Positions 26,868-35,524 of a stretch of 35,600 bases of DNA are shown in pieces (position 1 is the stretch's first letter; each line of letters starts with the position of its first letter). The stretch is from Clostridiales bacterium (lineage in GTDB: Bacteria; Bacillota; Limnochordia; Darwinibacteriales; B1SED10-159), in assembly GCA_003551965.1 (NCBI GenBank), contig PUOC01000154.1, positions 1 to 35,600 on the forward strand, given 5' to 3'. Below the pieces are notes generated by a model that saw nothing but the letters and a program-made list of their open reading frames with translations, was not told where the DNA came from and did no database searches. The position numbers and the translations under genes were made by a program.

Positions 26868-27359
26868 ATGGCAGACATTGAATTTCGCAGCGTGACGGCG
26901 GCCATCCACGGCCGCCAAAGGGAATACAAGGTTGTAAACCACCCAGGAGGTGCCGGAGTTCTGGCAATCCGGGACGGGAAGGCTGTCTTGGTAGAGCAGT
27001 ACCGGCCGGCCGTAGGACGCAATGTGCTGGAGGTGCCGGCAGGCATGCTGGAAGGGAAGGAAGATCCGCTGATCTGTGCCCAGCGTGAACTGCAAGAGGA
27101 AACGGGCTTGACTGCCCGAATTTGGTATTCCATGGGCAGCATGCTGGTTTCGCCCGGTTATACAACGGAGGAGCTGTTTCTTTTCGTGGCTGAAGATGTG
27201 GCCGACGGTGAGCAGAACCTTGATGAGGGGGAGGACATCGCTGTGCACTGGATGGACCTCAGTGAAGCCCGGCGCAAGGTCGAAAGCGGAGAGCTCAATG
27301 ACAGCAAGACGGCCATGCTTCTGCAGCGTTACTGGCTGGGCATGGCCCGACGGTTGTGA
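26868..27359 (+). CDS. NUDIX hydrolase, ADP-ribose pyrophosphatase-like
   Basis: This 163-residue enzyme has a complete Nudix box, GMLEGKEDPLICAQRELQEETGL, matching G-x5-E-x7-REU-x-EE-x-G-U. The lead-in VLVEQYRPAVGRNVLEVPAG is typical of ADP-ribose pyrophosphatases, which cleave ADP-ribose into AMP and ribose-5-phosphate. It is cytoplasmic. The ATG at 26868 follows the methyltransferase stop directly, with GGGGAGG upstream. It is the last gene of the operon and is followed by an intrinsic terminator. Confidence 0.9.
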   Translation: MADIEFRSVTAAIHGRQREYKVVNHPGGAGVLAIRDGKAVLVEQYRPAVGRNVLEVPAGMLEGKEDPLICAQRELQEETGLTARIWYSMGSMLVSPGYTTEELFLFVAEDVADGEQNLDEGEDIAVHWMDLSEARRKVESGELNDSKTAMLLQRYWLGMARRL

Positions 27360-27375
27360 GTGAGCGGTTGATGGC

Positions 27376-27410
27376 GGGCGGGAACTGCGGCCAGTTCCCA
27401 CCCGTTTTTT
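27376..27410 (+). terminator. intrinsic terminator after NUDIX operon
   Basis: GGGCGGGAACTG-CGGC-CAGTTCCCACCC is a 12-bp stem (one mismatch) followed by GTTTTTT. It lies in the gap between the NUDIX gene and the convergent M16 gene and can serve both strands, but the T-run favours the plus strand. Confidence 0.88.
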
Positions 27411-27420
27411 GTGATGGCAG

Positions 27421-28731
27421 CTAGGGCGTAATGAACACTTCCACTGGATCGGTGAAGAACTCTTTTGCTGTTTCTTGGATATCTTCGGCGGTTACGGTGC
27501 GCAGATCCTCTTGGAGGCGGTCTCGCCAATCATAGCCGCCGTGAAGCACTTCACCGGCGGCCAAGCTTAAGGCTTGGGAACTGGTGGTTTCCAAATTCAT
27601 CAATTCCCGCCCCAATGCCCGGCTGCGCATGGTTTCCAATTCGTCTTCTTCCATGGGCTCTTCTGCATAGTGCCGAAACCCTGCAATGGTCCTTTGGGCC
27701 ACTTCCTCCTCCTGGCCAGGCGCTGCAGCCGCCAACGACCAAAAATGGCCGCCTCGCAGGTCCGGCTGCACTGCAGTCTGGGTGATATAGACGAGGCCGT
27801 ATTCGTCCCGCAGGGTGCGGAAGAGGCGGCGCTGTATGGCGGCTTCCAGAATGTGCCCGGGAGCCCGCTTCGGATCATGGGAAGCCGGGCCCGGAAAGCC
27901 GACGCCCACCCAGGCTGCCTGCGTAATGCGCTCATGGGTGATGGTTTCCGGCCCTTGGTAATCCGGCAGGCCGGGATCGGTCGGTGCGTAGACAGGGTCC
28001 TTTTCCCAATCGATGCTGCCTAGGGTTTCGTCAACCGCGGGCTGCATTTCATCCATAGCCACCGGCCCGACCACAGCTACCGCCGTATGCTCTGGATGGA
28101 AGATGTACCGGGCCCAGCTGGTCATGTCTGCTGCAGCGGCTTGGTTGATGCCTTCTTCGGTTCCGGCCGGGAGACGGCCGTAGGGATGCTCTCCGAACAG
28201 TCCGTCCATCAGTTTGATCAGCGTCTGATTGCTGGGTTCATCTTCCATGGAGTCCAGTGTGTGCAGGGCCTGTTCCGCTTCATGCTGCCGCTCTTCTTCG
28301 AAAAACTGCGGCTCAAAGAGTACGGTCTGGAGCAGATCGAGGCCTTCTTCGATCTGGGCAGAAGTACCTTGCAGAAGCAGGCCGGAGTAGCTGTTGTGGA
28401 CAATCACTTCCATGTCCATGCCCTGTGACTCGAGGCGGTCAGCGAACGCCAGCGCGTCCATGTCCCCGGCACCCCGCTGCATGGTCCGCAGTGTCAAGTT
28501 TGTGAGGCCGCTCATTCCCTCGGGATCATGGGCGGCACCAACGGTGGAAAATATCACTACGGCTGTGAGATCCGTGGCCGGATTGTGCCGTACCAGAAGG
28601 GGGCTGCCGGAGCTGAGCTCGGCCGTTTCCACGCCTTCGCTGAGGGAAAAACCGATTTCCTCTCCCTGGACGGGTAAAGCGATTATGGCTGTCAGAATGA
28701 GGCTGAGAGCCAGTAAGGCAGAGGTACGCAT
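27421..28731 (-). CDS. M16-family peptidase-like protein lacking zinc motif
   Basis: This 436-residue exported protein (signal peptide ALLALSLILTAIIALPVQGEE) has the two-domain M16 fold. At the position of the HxxEH zinc motif it has GLTNLTLRT, so it cannot bind zinc in the usual way and is probably the structural partner of the M16 protein encoded just upstream. The later segments VVGPVAMDEM and FPGPASHDPKRAPGHILEAAIQRRLFRTLRDEYGLVY are typical of the M16 C-terminal domain. Its ATG at 28731 directly follows the stop of the upstream gene with no gap, so the two are co-translated. Confidence 0.88.
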   Translation of the reverse strand: MRTSALLALSLILTAIIALPVQGEEIGFSLSEGVETAELSSGSPLLVRHNPATDLTAVVIFSTVGAAHDPEGMSGLTNLTLRTMQRGAGDMDALAFADRLESQGMDMEVIVHNSYSGLLLQGTSAQIEEGLDLLQTVLFEPQFFEEERQHEAEQALHTLDSMEDEPSNQTLIKLMDGLFGEHPYGRLPAGTEEGINQAAAADMTSWARYIFHPEHTAVAVVGPVAMDEMQPAVDETLGSIDWEKDPVYAPTDPGLPDYQGPETITHERITQAAWVGVGFPGPASHDPKRAPGHILEAAIQRRLFRTLRDEYGLVYITQTAVQPDLRGGHFWSLAAAAPGQEEEVAQRTIAGFRHYAEEPMEEDELETMRSRALGRELMNLETTSSQALSLAAGEVLHGGYDWRDRLQEDLRTVTAEDIQETAKEFFTDPVEVFITP

Positions 28732-30066
28732 TTAATCCATTCCTCCTTGCGCCGGTTTGATGATGCTGCGGATATAGGCATCGGAATCCAGGTGCTGCAG
28801 GGCGGCCGTACGGATGTCATCGGCTGTGGCGGATTCCAGTGTCAGGATATGGTTGAGGCCATCCTGGAGCGAGCCCGACGTTTCGAACCGGCCGAGCAAG
28901 GTGCCCACATCGGCATTGGTTTCGGCGGAAAAGGCGAAGCTGGCCCGGGCCATCACTTGTGCCCGCTCTAGTTCTTCCTCGGCAACAGGTTCTTCCTGCA
29001 GGGAAACGATGGCGCTCTGCAGATATTCCTCGACTTCCTCCATGTTCTCTGCGTCGGCCTGAGCCTGCAGCAGAAAGATCCAGACATCTTCAAAGCCATT
29101 GAAGCTGGCAGAGACATCACGGGCCAGGCCGGTTTCCACGAGGTCCTGGTACAGCCGGGATGTCTGGCCTGTGCCTAGGATCAGTGCGGCCATTTCCAGG
29201 GCCGCGCCCTGGCCGTGGTCCAAGGCAGTACCGGATATTCCCACGGCGATCCGGGGAGTGTCTACGTCCAACTCCGTTTCTACTGTTTCGATTTCATCCA
29301 CAGGTTCTAATTCTCCCGGGTCCACGGGGGTTACGCGGCGGGGCTCTTCGCCGCCATACAGCCGCTCGGCTTTGGCGAGGATTTCTTCTCGATCAACGTC
29401 GCCGCTGACGACTAAGGTCATGTTGTTGGGGACATAGTACTCAGCTTTAAACTCGAACATGTCATCCCGGTCAATTTGGCGAACATGTTCTTCAGTGCCC
29501 AGGATGGGTCGTGCATAGGGCGTTCCTTCGAAGGCGGTCTGCAGTGTGCTGTCCAACAGTATTGAGCTGGGGCTGCTGGCCCGGGTGCGGATCTCTTCAA
29601 TGATGACGTCCCGCTCGATTTCCATGGGTTCCTCCGGGAAGTTGGCAGCCAATGCTGCATCGGCTTGGAGTTCCATGGCCTTTTCCCAATGCTGGGACGG
29701 CAGGTTGATAAAGTAGAAGGTGGTGTCCAGGGATGTGGCCGCGTTCCAGGAGCCGCCCAGCCCTTCAATGGTGTCAATCATCTCTCCGGCTTCCCTGGTT
29801 TCTGTACCCTGGAAGAGCATATGCTCAAAGAAATGGGCCAGGCCCGATGCGTCCTCAGGGTCGTGCTTGCTGCCCGCACCGACCCATAGGTTCAGGGACA
29901 CAGTGGGGAAATGCTCGTTTTCCCGTACGATGATCCGCATCCCATTGGACAGAACATCCAAAGACACCGGCAGAAATGGCGATTCGCCGTCCATGGGGGC
30001 CGCTGCCGCCGGTACGGCCAGCGACAGCACGATGAGGATTAGTATGCTTTTGTAAATCAAAGTCAT
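28732..30066 (-). CDS. M16-family zinc metallopeptidase, exported
   Basis: This 444-residue exported peptidase has a signal peptide (SILILIVLSLAVPAAAAP) and the inverted zinc motif HFFEH (His 78, Glu 81, His 82) in GLAHFFEHMLFQG, with the third ligand Glu near 157-158 in ERDVIIEE. It should degrade peptides outside the membrane, pairing with the inactive-looking M16 protein downstream to form a two-part chamber as in other M16 pairs. The ATG at 30066 is preceded by AAGGAAGGAG; the tracked 30096 start adds an unlikely leader. It is the first gene of a two-gene minus-strand operon. Confidence 0.9.
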   Translation of the reverse strand: MTLIYKSILILIVLSLAVPAAAAPMDGESPFLPVSLDVLSNGMRIIVRENEHFPTVSLNLWVGAGSKHDPEDASGLAHFFEHMLFQGTETREAGEMIDTIEGLGGSWNAATSLDTTFYFINLPSQHWEKAMELQADAALAANFPEEPMEIERDVIIEEIRTRASSPSSILLDSTLQTAFEGTPYARPILGTEEHVRQIDRDDMFEFKAEYYVPNNMTLVVSGDVDREEILAKAERLYGGEEPRRVTPVDPGELEPVDEIETVETELDVDTPRIAVGISGTALDHGQGAALEMAALILGTGQTSRLYQDLVETGLARDVSASFNGFEDVWIFLLQAQADAENMEEVEEYLQSAIVSLQEEPVAEEELERAQVMARASFAFSAETNADVGTLLGRFETSGSLQDGLNHILTLESATADDIRTAALQHLDSDAYIRSIIKPAQGGMD

Positions 30067-30194
30067 CTCTCCTTCCTTGCCGCCAGGGCAAAGCATTTAC
30101 AGAGGGCTGTTCAAAAAGCTGGCAGCGGATCCCTTCGATAGACGGACTGCAATGCCTGCAATTTTTTCGGCACCGCCGGTACGGCATGGCAGGG

Positions 30195-30224
30195 AAAGGG
30201 AATGGCCGGGCAGGTGGCGAATAG
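30195..30224 (+). promoter_or_regulatory. sigma-H-like promoter upstream of GNAT gene
   Basis: AAAGGGAAT, a 12-base spacer and GGCGAATAG follow the sigma-H form, with AGGG in place of AGGA in the -35. It lies about 35 bases before the GNAT start, a good position for a promoter. Confidence 0.45.
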
Positions 30225-30258
30225 AAGTCAGCAACGTTCGAAAAGGGAGGCCACTTCT

Positions 30259-30855
30259 ATGCAGCAAACATCCGTGACCATGGTTCACCAGGGTCCGCTG
30301 TCCCACAGGACATGCCCCGACCAGCCTTCGGGATTCCGCATCCGAGGCCTGCAGCCTCGGGAGGCCGAGGTCTGGGCCCAGATCGAGACGGCTGTCAATG
30401 AATTTGACACCGCCGACGGTGCCCGCCAGCGATTTAGCTGGGAGTTCCTTCCCTTTCCCCGCCAAATTCCCGAGCGCTGCCTGCTTGTGGAAACGGCCGA
30501 CGGCGAGCCCGTGGGAACGGCTTCGGCTTGGTATGACTGCCAGTTCCAAGGGCAGCTTTGGGGGCGTCTGCACTGGGTCGCCATTCTGCCGGATTATCAG
30601 GGGAAGGGCCTGGCGCGCCCGCTGCTGGGGCAGGCCATGAACCGCTTGGCTCTGTTCCATTCCCGCGCTTTCCTGGACACCGATACCAAAAGAATCAAAG
30701 CTATCAAGCTCTACTTGGATCACGGTTTTGTGCCGCATGTCCGCACCGAAAGAGACGAACAGGCATGGCAGTATATCCGGCAGCAGCTCAGCCATCCCGT
30801 GCTTGATTCAATGCCAAGTTCGCCAGGCGGTGAAGAACGGAGGACTGTCCAGTGA
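30259..30855 (+). CDS. GNAT-family N-acetyltransferase
   Basis: This 198-residue protein is a GNAT acetyltransferase. The acetyl-CoA-binding segment LHWVAILPDYQGKGLARPLL (Q-x-x-G-x-A) is near residues 96-115 and is followed by the KAIKLYLDHGFVP ending of the fold. The acceptor is unknown. ATG 30259 follows GGGAGG with an 8-base gap; the tracked 30202 start lies upstream of that site. The stop overlaps the next start as GTGA, so it is coupled with the M28 peptidase gene. Confidence 0.85.
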   Translation: MQQTSVTMVHQGPLSHRTCPDQPSGFRIRGLQPREAEVWAQIETAVNEFDTADGARQRFSWEFLPFPRQIPERCLLVETADGEPVGTASAWYDCQFQGQLWGRLHWVAILPDYQGKGLARPLLGQAMNRLALFHSRAFLDTDTKRIKAIKLYLDHGFVPHVRTERDEQAWQYIRQQLSHPVLDSMPSSPGGEERRTVQ

Positions 30856-33104
30856 ATATGCCATCGGCCCGGCGGGCAGCGGCGGCAGCTACCGCGGTCT
30901 TGGTCTTGGTGGTTGTCTGGAGTGCCTGGCAGATACAACCACCCCGGCCGCAGCGGGAGGACGGACGGCCTTCGCTTTTCTCTGTCCAGGCGGCCAAAGG
31001 CCACATGGAAGCTCTGGGGCAGAAGCCGCGTATTCCCGGGGCTCCATACCATCGCGTAGCCCGGGATTATCTCCTAGAGCAATTGGAAGCTCTGGAGATG
31101 GACGTGGAGCTGCAGTCGGCTACGGTCGTCGCCGAAGATCGGCAGGCAGTTCCCTTTCGGGCCGCGGCGGTCCAGAACATCGCTGCGCGTTTAGAGGGAG
31201 AGGATTCCACAGGCACGGTTCTCTTGGCCGCCCATTATGATTCGGTCCCGACGGGCCCTGGAGCAGGCGATGATCTGCTGGGAGTGGCAGCCCTGCTGGA
31301 AACGGCTCGGGCTCTGCGCCATGTGGGTATTCTGCGCAACGACATTGTCTTTCTTTTTACCGACGCCCACGAATACGGCCTTTTCGGCGCCAAGGCCTTT
31401 GCCCGCAAGCATCCGTGGACGGACGATGCCGCTGTGGTGTTCAACTTTGAAGCCCAGGGCCCCACGGGCCCGGTCTATATGTTTGAAGCGGAAGGGGCCC
31501 GGGCGGCGCTGGTCCGGGAGTTGGGGCGGGCGGTTCCCTATCCCCGTGCCGACTCGCTCAGTGCCCATGTCTATCCGCTGCTCAACTTCGACAATGATTT
31601 CCGCATCTTCCGGGAAGCCGGGCTGCCCGGTTTGGGGTTTGCTGCACTGGCTGACAGGGCCTATTACCATTCCGCCTTGGACAATCTCGACCGTCTCCAT
31701 CCGGGCAGCTTGCAGCATCAAGGATTCTATGCCATGGGTTTGGCCGAGCATTTCGGCCGCCTGGACCTGCGCGAACCGCTTCTGGATGAGGATATTGTCT
31801 ACTTTAATTGGGGTCCCTTCTTTGTGCATTACCCTGCGGCCTGGGCCCTTCCCCTTGCCGTTCTTTCCGCTGTGCTGGCAGCGGTTCTGGTGGTGTGGGG
31901 TGCTGCCGCGGGACAGCTGGCGCTCAGCCGGGTTTTGACAGCACTCCTGGTCCAGATCCTTATGCTGGCTGTGGGAATCGCGGCGGTATATGGCATCGCC
32001 GGGTGGTTGGAGCTCAGCCCCCGCAGTTACGGAAGTTCGTGGTACTATGCGGGATTTCTGCTCCTGGGACTGGCGGCTGCCTTGGCTGCCGCGTCCGTGC
32101 GGAAACTGGACACACGCCATCTTCTCGGCGGGGCCGTTGCGCTGTTGGGGCTGGGTGCGTTGAGCATGGCATTCCTGCTGCCTCTGGGCAGTCATCTGCT
32201 GACCTGGCCGGCCCTGGCCGGAGCGGCGGCGCTGTTGCTGACGCTCGGCATCGGGAACAGCGGCGGCGAGGCACTGCACCGGTCCGCGGCTGTGTTGGCG
32301 GTTCTGCCCGGGGTTCTGCTGGCGGCACCCTTGGTGTGGATTCTTTTTACGGCCATGACCCCTGCCTATCCGGTGCCGGGTATGGCCCTGGCAGGGACAG
32401 TGTGGGTATTGCTGCAGCCGCTCTTGCAGCCCCTTATGCGATGGGGGCGGTGGTGGCTGCCGGCGGCGGTTTTGTCTCTGGCCGCGGCCGCAATTGTGGT
32501 GGCCTACAGCGCAGGGCCCAGCCCCGAACGGCCGCAGCACTACGAGCTCTTTTATGTGGAGTCCAAAACGGAGGATACCGCCTACTGGGCCAGCAGCCAA
32601 CCTCCGGATCACCCGTGGCTGCAGCAGTATCTAGGCAGCGACCCGGAGCGGACGGTCCTAGAGCATGCCTTGCCCCACTGGGGCCCCTACTACCGAGCGG
32701 AAACGGAGCCCGTAGGCCTGGAAAGCTTCTCGGCTGCTGTGGTCGGTGAGCACAGTGAGGGCGGCCGGCGGACCTTGGACATTGAACTTTCGTCTAACCG
32801 CCAGGCCCACTCCTTTGCGGTGTATCTAGAGCCGGGCACGAAAGTCCATGGAACAGAAGTCAACGGAACCACGGTGACTGAAGGTTTTTCCGCCGACTGG
32901 ATCTGGGCCTTGGAGTGTATTGGCGTTGGCCGCGAGCCCCTGTCCCTGCGCTTTACCATTCCGGACCATGCCGAACTGGGACTGCTTGTCGTGGAACAGT
33001 CCCATACAGCACCGTTGGGTGATGTACCGCAGGATTGGATACCGCAGCCCGATTGGCCGTATTTGTCCGGTGCCGCTCTGGTTTCGCAGCAGTTTCGTTT
33101 TTAG
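30852..33104 (+). CDS. membrane-bound M28-family peptidase
   Basis: This 750-residue protein starts with one transmembrane helix (residues 8-25), followed by an M28 zinc-peptidase domain outside the membrane, then eight or nine further helices (about 325-560) and a C-terminal soluble beta-domain. It resembles the Fxna/ERMP1-like membrane aminopeptidases. Metal-ligand motifs are AAHYDSV near 128, GAGDDLLGVAALLE near 139, NFEAQGP near 200 and YYHSALDNLD near 275. At the DGEE site, where the first Glu is normally the general base, it reads FTDAHEYGLFGA, so that Glu appears to be His. It starts at GTG 30852, overlapping the GNAT stop, with GGAGG upstream. Confidence 0.85.
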   Translation: MNMPSARRAAAAATAVLVLVVVWSAWQIQPPRPQREDGRPSLFSVQAAKGHMEALGQKPRIPGAPYHRVARDYLLEQLEALEMDVELQSATVVAEDRQAVPFRAAAVQNIAARLEGEDSTGTVLLAAHYDSVPTGPGAGDDLLGVAALLETARALRHVGILRNDIVFLFTDAHEYGLFGAKAFARKHPWTDDAAVVFNFEAQGPTGPVYMFEAEGARAALVRELGRAVPYPRADSLSAHVYPLLNFDNDFRIFREAGLPGLGFAALADRAYYHSALDNLDRLHPGSLQHQGFYAMGLAEHFGRLDLREPLLDEDIVYFNWGPFFVHYPAAWALPLAVLSAVLAAVLVVWGAAAGQLALSRVLTALLVQILMLAVGIAAVYGIAGWLELSPRSYGSSWYYAGFLLLGLAAALAAASVRKLDTRHLLGGAVALLGLGALSMAFLLPLGSHLLTWPALAGAAALLLTLGIGNSGGEALHRSAAVLAVLPGVLLAAPLVWILFTAMTPAYPVPGMALAGTVWVLLQPLLQPLMRWGRWWLPAAVLSLAAAAIVVAYSAGPSPERPQHYELFYVESKTEDTAYWASSQPPDHPWLQQYLGSDPERTVLEHALPHWGPYYRAETEPVGLESFSAAVVGEHSEGGRRTLDIELSSNRQAHSFAVYLEPGTKVHGTEVNGTTVTEGFSADWIWALECIGVGREPLSLRFTIPDHAELGLLVVEQSHTAPLGDVPQDWIPQPDWPYLSGAALVSQQFRF

Positions 33105-33127
33105 ATGGAAGAAAGGACGTGGCGGCG

Positions 33128-33784
33128 ATGCTGTTTCTTCTGGAAAAGGTAAAAGTGAACGGTATTCTGGAACTGCCCCACATGGAGATCCCCGAACAGC
33201 AGGTCACCTGCATATTCGGGGAGAGCGGCGCGGGAAAGACGACACTGCTGCGGCTTTTGAACCACTTGATCTCACCGGATCAGGGCACAGTGTATTACCG
33301 CGGGCAGAACCTGTTCGATTATGATCCCGTCGAACTGCGGCGGGAAGTGGTGATGCTGTCGCAGACGCCTATTATGTTTCCAGGCAGCATAGCCGACAAC
33401 CTGCAGCTGGGACGGCGGCTGGCGGGAAAGCTGGATGCAGATCGCAACGAACTGGCGAAGACCCTGGAGTTGGTGCGGCTGCAAAAGGGTTTAGACGAAG
33501 GCGTCGATACCCTTTCGGGAGGAGAGAAGCAGCGCTTAACCCTAGGCCGGGTTTTGCTGATGGACCCTCCGGTACTGCTGCTGGATGAGCCGTCCTCATC
33601 CCTGGATGAAGACACAGAGCGGCTGATCTTCGACCGCCTCGCACAGTTTGCCAAAGAAAAGGAGCGTTCACTGATCATGGTGACCCATGCCCGCTGGGTG
33701 GTGAATGCCTACGGGGATCAAAAGGTTGAGTTGAACCAGGGCACAATCAAGGAACAGCCAGGGGAGGGTGTTGTGGATGAATAA
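33128..33784 (+). CDS. fetA: ABC transporter ATP-binding protein, FetA-like
   Basis: This 218-residue ATPase has the Walker A GESGAGKTT near residue 37, signature LSGGEKQRL near 135, Walker B VLLLDEPSSSLD and the switch His in VTHARW. With the FetB-like permease encoded next it forms a pair of the FetAB type, an ABC exporter reported to lower cell iron. The start is ATG 33128; the ribosome binding site (AAAGGA) is somewhat distant, so GTG 33119 is an alternative. It follows the M28 gene by 23 bases and overlaps fetB by 8 bases. Confidence 0.85.
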   Translation: MLFLLEKVKVNGILELPHMEIPEQQVTCIFGESGAGKTTLLRLLNHLISPDQGTVYYRGQNLFDYDPVELRREVVMLSQTPIMFPGSIADNLQLGRRLAGKLDADRNELAKTLELVRLQKGLDEGVDTLSGGEKQRLTLGRVLLMDPPVLLLDEPSSSLDEDTERLIFDRLAQFAKEKERSLIMVTHARWVVNAYGDQKVELNQGTIKEQPGEGVVDE

Positions 33785-34577
33785 CGGCATCATTGAACTG
33801 AGCCTATGGCAGATGATTGCTTCCTATATTTTTGTGGCAGCGCTGCTGATCATTGTCAGGCTGCGGGGCATTGCCCGAGAGAAAGAGATCGTGCTTTCGA
33901 GTGTGCGCATGACAATACAGTTGGTATTCGTGGGTTATCTGCTGGTGTACGTGTTTGAGCATCCCCATCCTGCGGTGACCGGCCTGATTTGGGCGGTTAT
34001 GCTCGGCTTCGCGATCTTCAACATTTTTCAGAGGGTGAAGGTGCCTTTGAGCAGCCGGCTCAAGAGGGCAGCGGCCGCGTCCATGATCTTCGGCACCGGC
34101 GTTTCCTTGGTATATTTCGTTACGGTGGTGGTGGGCTTGTTTCCCTGGTATGATCCGCGTTACTTCATACCCATTGCCGGCATGCTGATCGGCAATTCCA
34201 TGACCGGCATTTCTTTGGGCGTCAAGAGCCTCGTGGAAACCATGAGCGACCAGCGGGACCAGGTGGAGGCAGCGCTTATGCTCGGCGCAGCGCCGGCCGC
34301 TGCCGTGAAGCCCATAGCCAACAGCGCCTTCGATTCGGCCATTCTGCCTACCATCAACTCCATGATGGGCATGGGCATTGTCTTCCTTCCCGGTATGATG
34401 ACAGGACAAATCCTTTCCGGAGAATCTCCGGTGACCGCCATCCAGTACCAAATTGCCATTATGCTGGGCATTGTCGGCAGTGTTTCGCTGACAGTGATTG
34501 TCTTTCTTTATTTGGGCAGCCGCGTGTTTTTCAATGACCGGGCCCAATTGGTGCGCAGCGAAGTTCCAGATGCATGA
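33777..34577 (+). CDS. fetB: ABC transporter permease, FetB-like (UPF0014)
   Basis: This 266-residue permease has about six or seven transmembrane helices and the strong UPF0014/FetB signature: LSSVRMTIQLVFVGYLLVYVF, PIAGMLIGNSMTGISLG, the A-L-x-L-G-A coupling-type segment (EAALMLGAAPAAAVKP) and MMGMGIVFLPGMMTGQILSGESP. It forms the membrane channel of an ABC exporter with the ATPase encoded upstream, likely for iron. ATG 33777 is preceded by GGGGAGGG with an 8-base gap; the tracked GTG at 33768 overlaps that site. The last gene of a plus-strand operon that starts with GNAT. Confidence 0.9.
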   Translation: MNNGIIELSLWQMIASYIFVAALLIIVRLRGIAREKEIVLSSVRMTIQLVFVGYLLVYVFEHPHPAVTGLIWAVMLGFAIFNIFQRVKVPLSSRLKRAAAASMIFGTGVSLVYFVTVVVGLFPWYDPRYFIPIAGMLIGNSMTGISLGVKSLVETMSDQRDQVEAALMLGAAPAAAVKPIANSAFDSAILPTINSMMGMGIVFLPGMMTGQILSGESPVTAIQYQIAIMLGIVGSVSLTVIVFLYLGSRVFFNDRAQLVRSEVPDA

Positions 34578-34592
34578 CGGCACCCAACGCAT

Positions 34593-34617
34593 GGCTGCAT
34601 CAATGCCAGTTGCAGCC
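34593..34617 (+). terminator. hairpin after fetB
   Basis: GGCTGCA and TGCAGCC form a perfect 7-bp stem with an 11-base loop, starting 15 bases after the fetB stop. There is no T-run, so it may be only a structural or weak terminator. Confidence 0.35.
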
Positions 34618-34684
34618 AGGTACCGTCGCTGCCGTGGGGTTCTCTGCCGCGCCATGCCCGCCTCGTGAGCGGTAGCCCAGTGGT

Positions 34685-35263
34685 CTAGAACCGATTGTAG
34701 AAAACGATCTCGTCCAGTGACTTTTTCGGTGCCGGCTTCGCTTCTGTTTTCGGATAGCCAAAGGCGATGATCTCCGAGGGCAGGGTGCCCGCAGGCAGAC
34801 CCAAAAGCGCGGCGACCTCATCCACTGCAAAGAGCGATACCCAGCAGGAGCCGACTCCCTGCTCGAGGGCGGCTAGAACCATGTGGCTGCCGGGGATTTT
34901 CGTCTGGTGTTCTTCTTGGTGCAGTTTCCGGTACAGTTCGGTTTCGAGCTGTTCGATTTCTGCGCTCCGCTCGGGGAATCTGGCTTTCTGCACGTCTCGG
35001 CCGCCGCGACGGCCGGGCACCGCTGTGGTGCAGAGTACGATGAGAAAGCTAGCCCCGGCTATCCACGCTTGATCATAGGCTGCTTTGGAGATCGCTGCAA
35101 TCAAGGCTTTGTCGGTAATGACTCCGAATTTCCAAGGCTGTTCATTGCCGCCCGATGGCGATAACCGTCCGGCCTCCAAAATATGGCGTATGGTTTCCTT
35201 GGGAACGTTCTTCTCCGCAAAACTGCGCACGCTGCGCCGTTTTGCCAATAGATTGATGACCAA
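34685..35263 (-). CDS. nitroreductase-family FMN protein
   Basis: This 192-residue protein is a flavin-dependent NAD(P)H oxidoreductase of the nitroreductase fold. FMN-binding features are KRRSVRSF near residue 8, SPSGGNEQPWKF near 36-46 and GSCWVSLF with the following GLPAGTLPSEIIAFGYP. The natural substrate is unknown. The start is TTG 35263, with GGAGGG six bases upstream and no nearer ATG. It converges on fetB, and its upstream region faces the promoter region of the gene at the right edge. Confidence 0.88.
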   Translation of the reverse strand: MVINLLAKRRSVRSFAEKNVPKETIRHILEAGRLSPSGGNEQPWKFGVITDKALIAAISKAAYDQAWIAGASFLIVLCTTAVPGRRGGRDVQKARFPERSAEIEQLETELYRKLHQEEHQTKIPGSHMVLAALEQGVGSCWVSLFAVDEVAALLGLPAGTLPSEIIAFGYPKTEAKPAPKKSLDEIVFYNRF

Positions 35264-35436
35264 TGCTGTCCCTCCTCAGGATATGACTGCCGGGATAAGG
35301 GCGCGCAGACCTGCCGCCGGTGTTGTTCTCGGCCATCCAAACGAGTCTGTTTCACAGTTCCACGTCTCTGTCTTTTTTACCTGCAGCCCGGGGCGAGGAT
35401 TATGGTTGCGGAGGCGAGGCCGCGTTGTCCCGGTGC

Positions 35437-35461
35437 AAAACCCCGGGGCGTTTTCTTTTTT
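35437..35461 (+). terminator. possible terminator-like palindrome
   Basis: AAAACCCCGGGGCGTTTT is nearly self-complementary and is followed by CTTTTTT. The centre leaves little room for a loop, and no upstream plus-strand gene was found, so its role is uncertain. Confidence 0.3.
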
Positions 35462-35494
35462 ACGGACCCTTAACAAGAAAAATGGCAAAAGCCC

Positions 35495-35524
35495 TTGCAT
35501 AAAATTACGCAGGAGTAGTATAAT
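35495..35524 (+). promoter_or_regulatory. sigma-A-type promoter for gene beyond right edge
   Basis: TTGCAT (35495-35500), an 18-base spacer and a perfect TATAAT (35519-35524) are followed by a leader of about 70 bases and GGAGGTG at 35586-35592. The target start codon should lie within a few bases past the window. A near-palindrome TGCATAAAATTACGCA overlaps the -35 and spacer. Confidence 0.75.

Noticed and set aside
25749-27401. 550-residue minus-strand ORF
   Set aside because: It is antisense to the DUF4097-like, methyltransferase and NUDIX genes and has no recognisable protein features. GC-rich third positions create such shadows.
31191-32612. 473-residue minus-strand ORF
   Set aside because: It is antisense to the membrane M28 peptidase, and is unusually rich in Gln, Arg and Gly as expected for a shadow frame.
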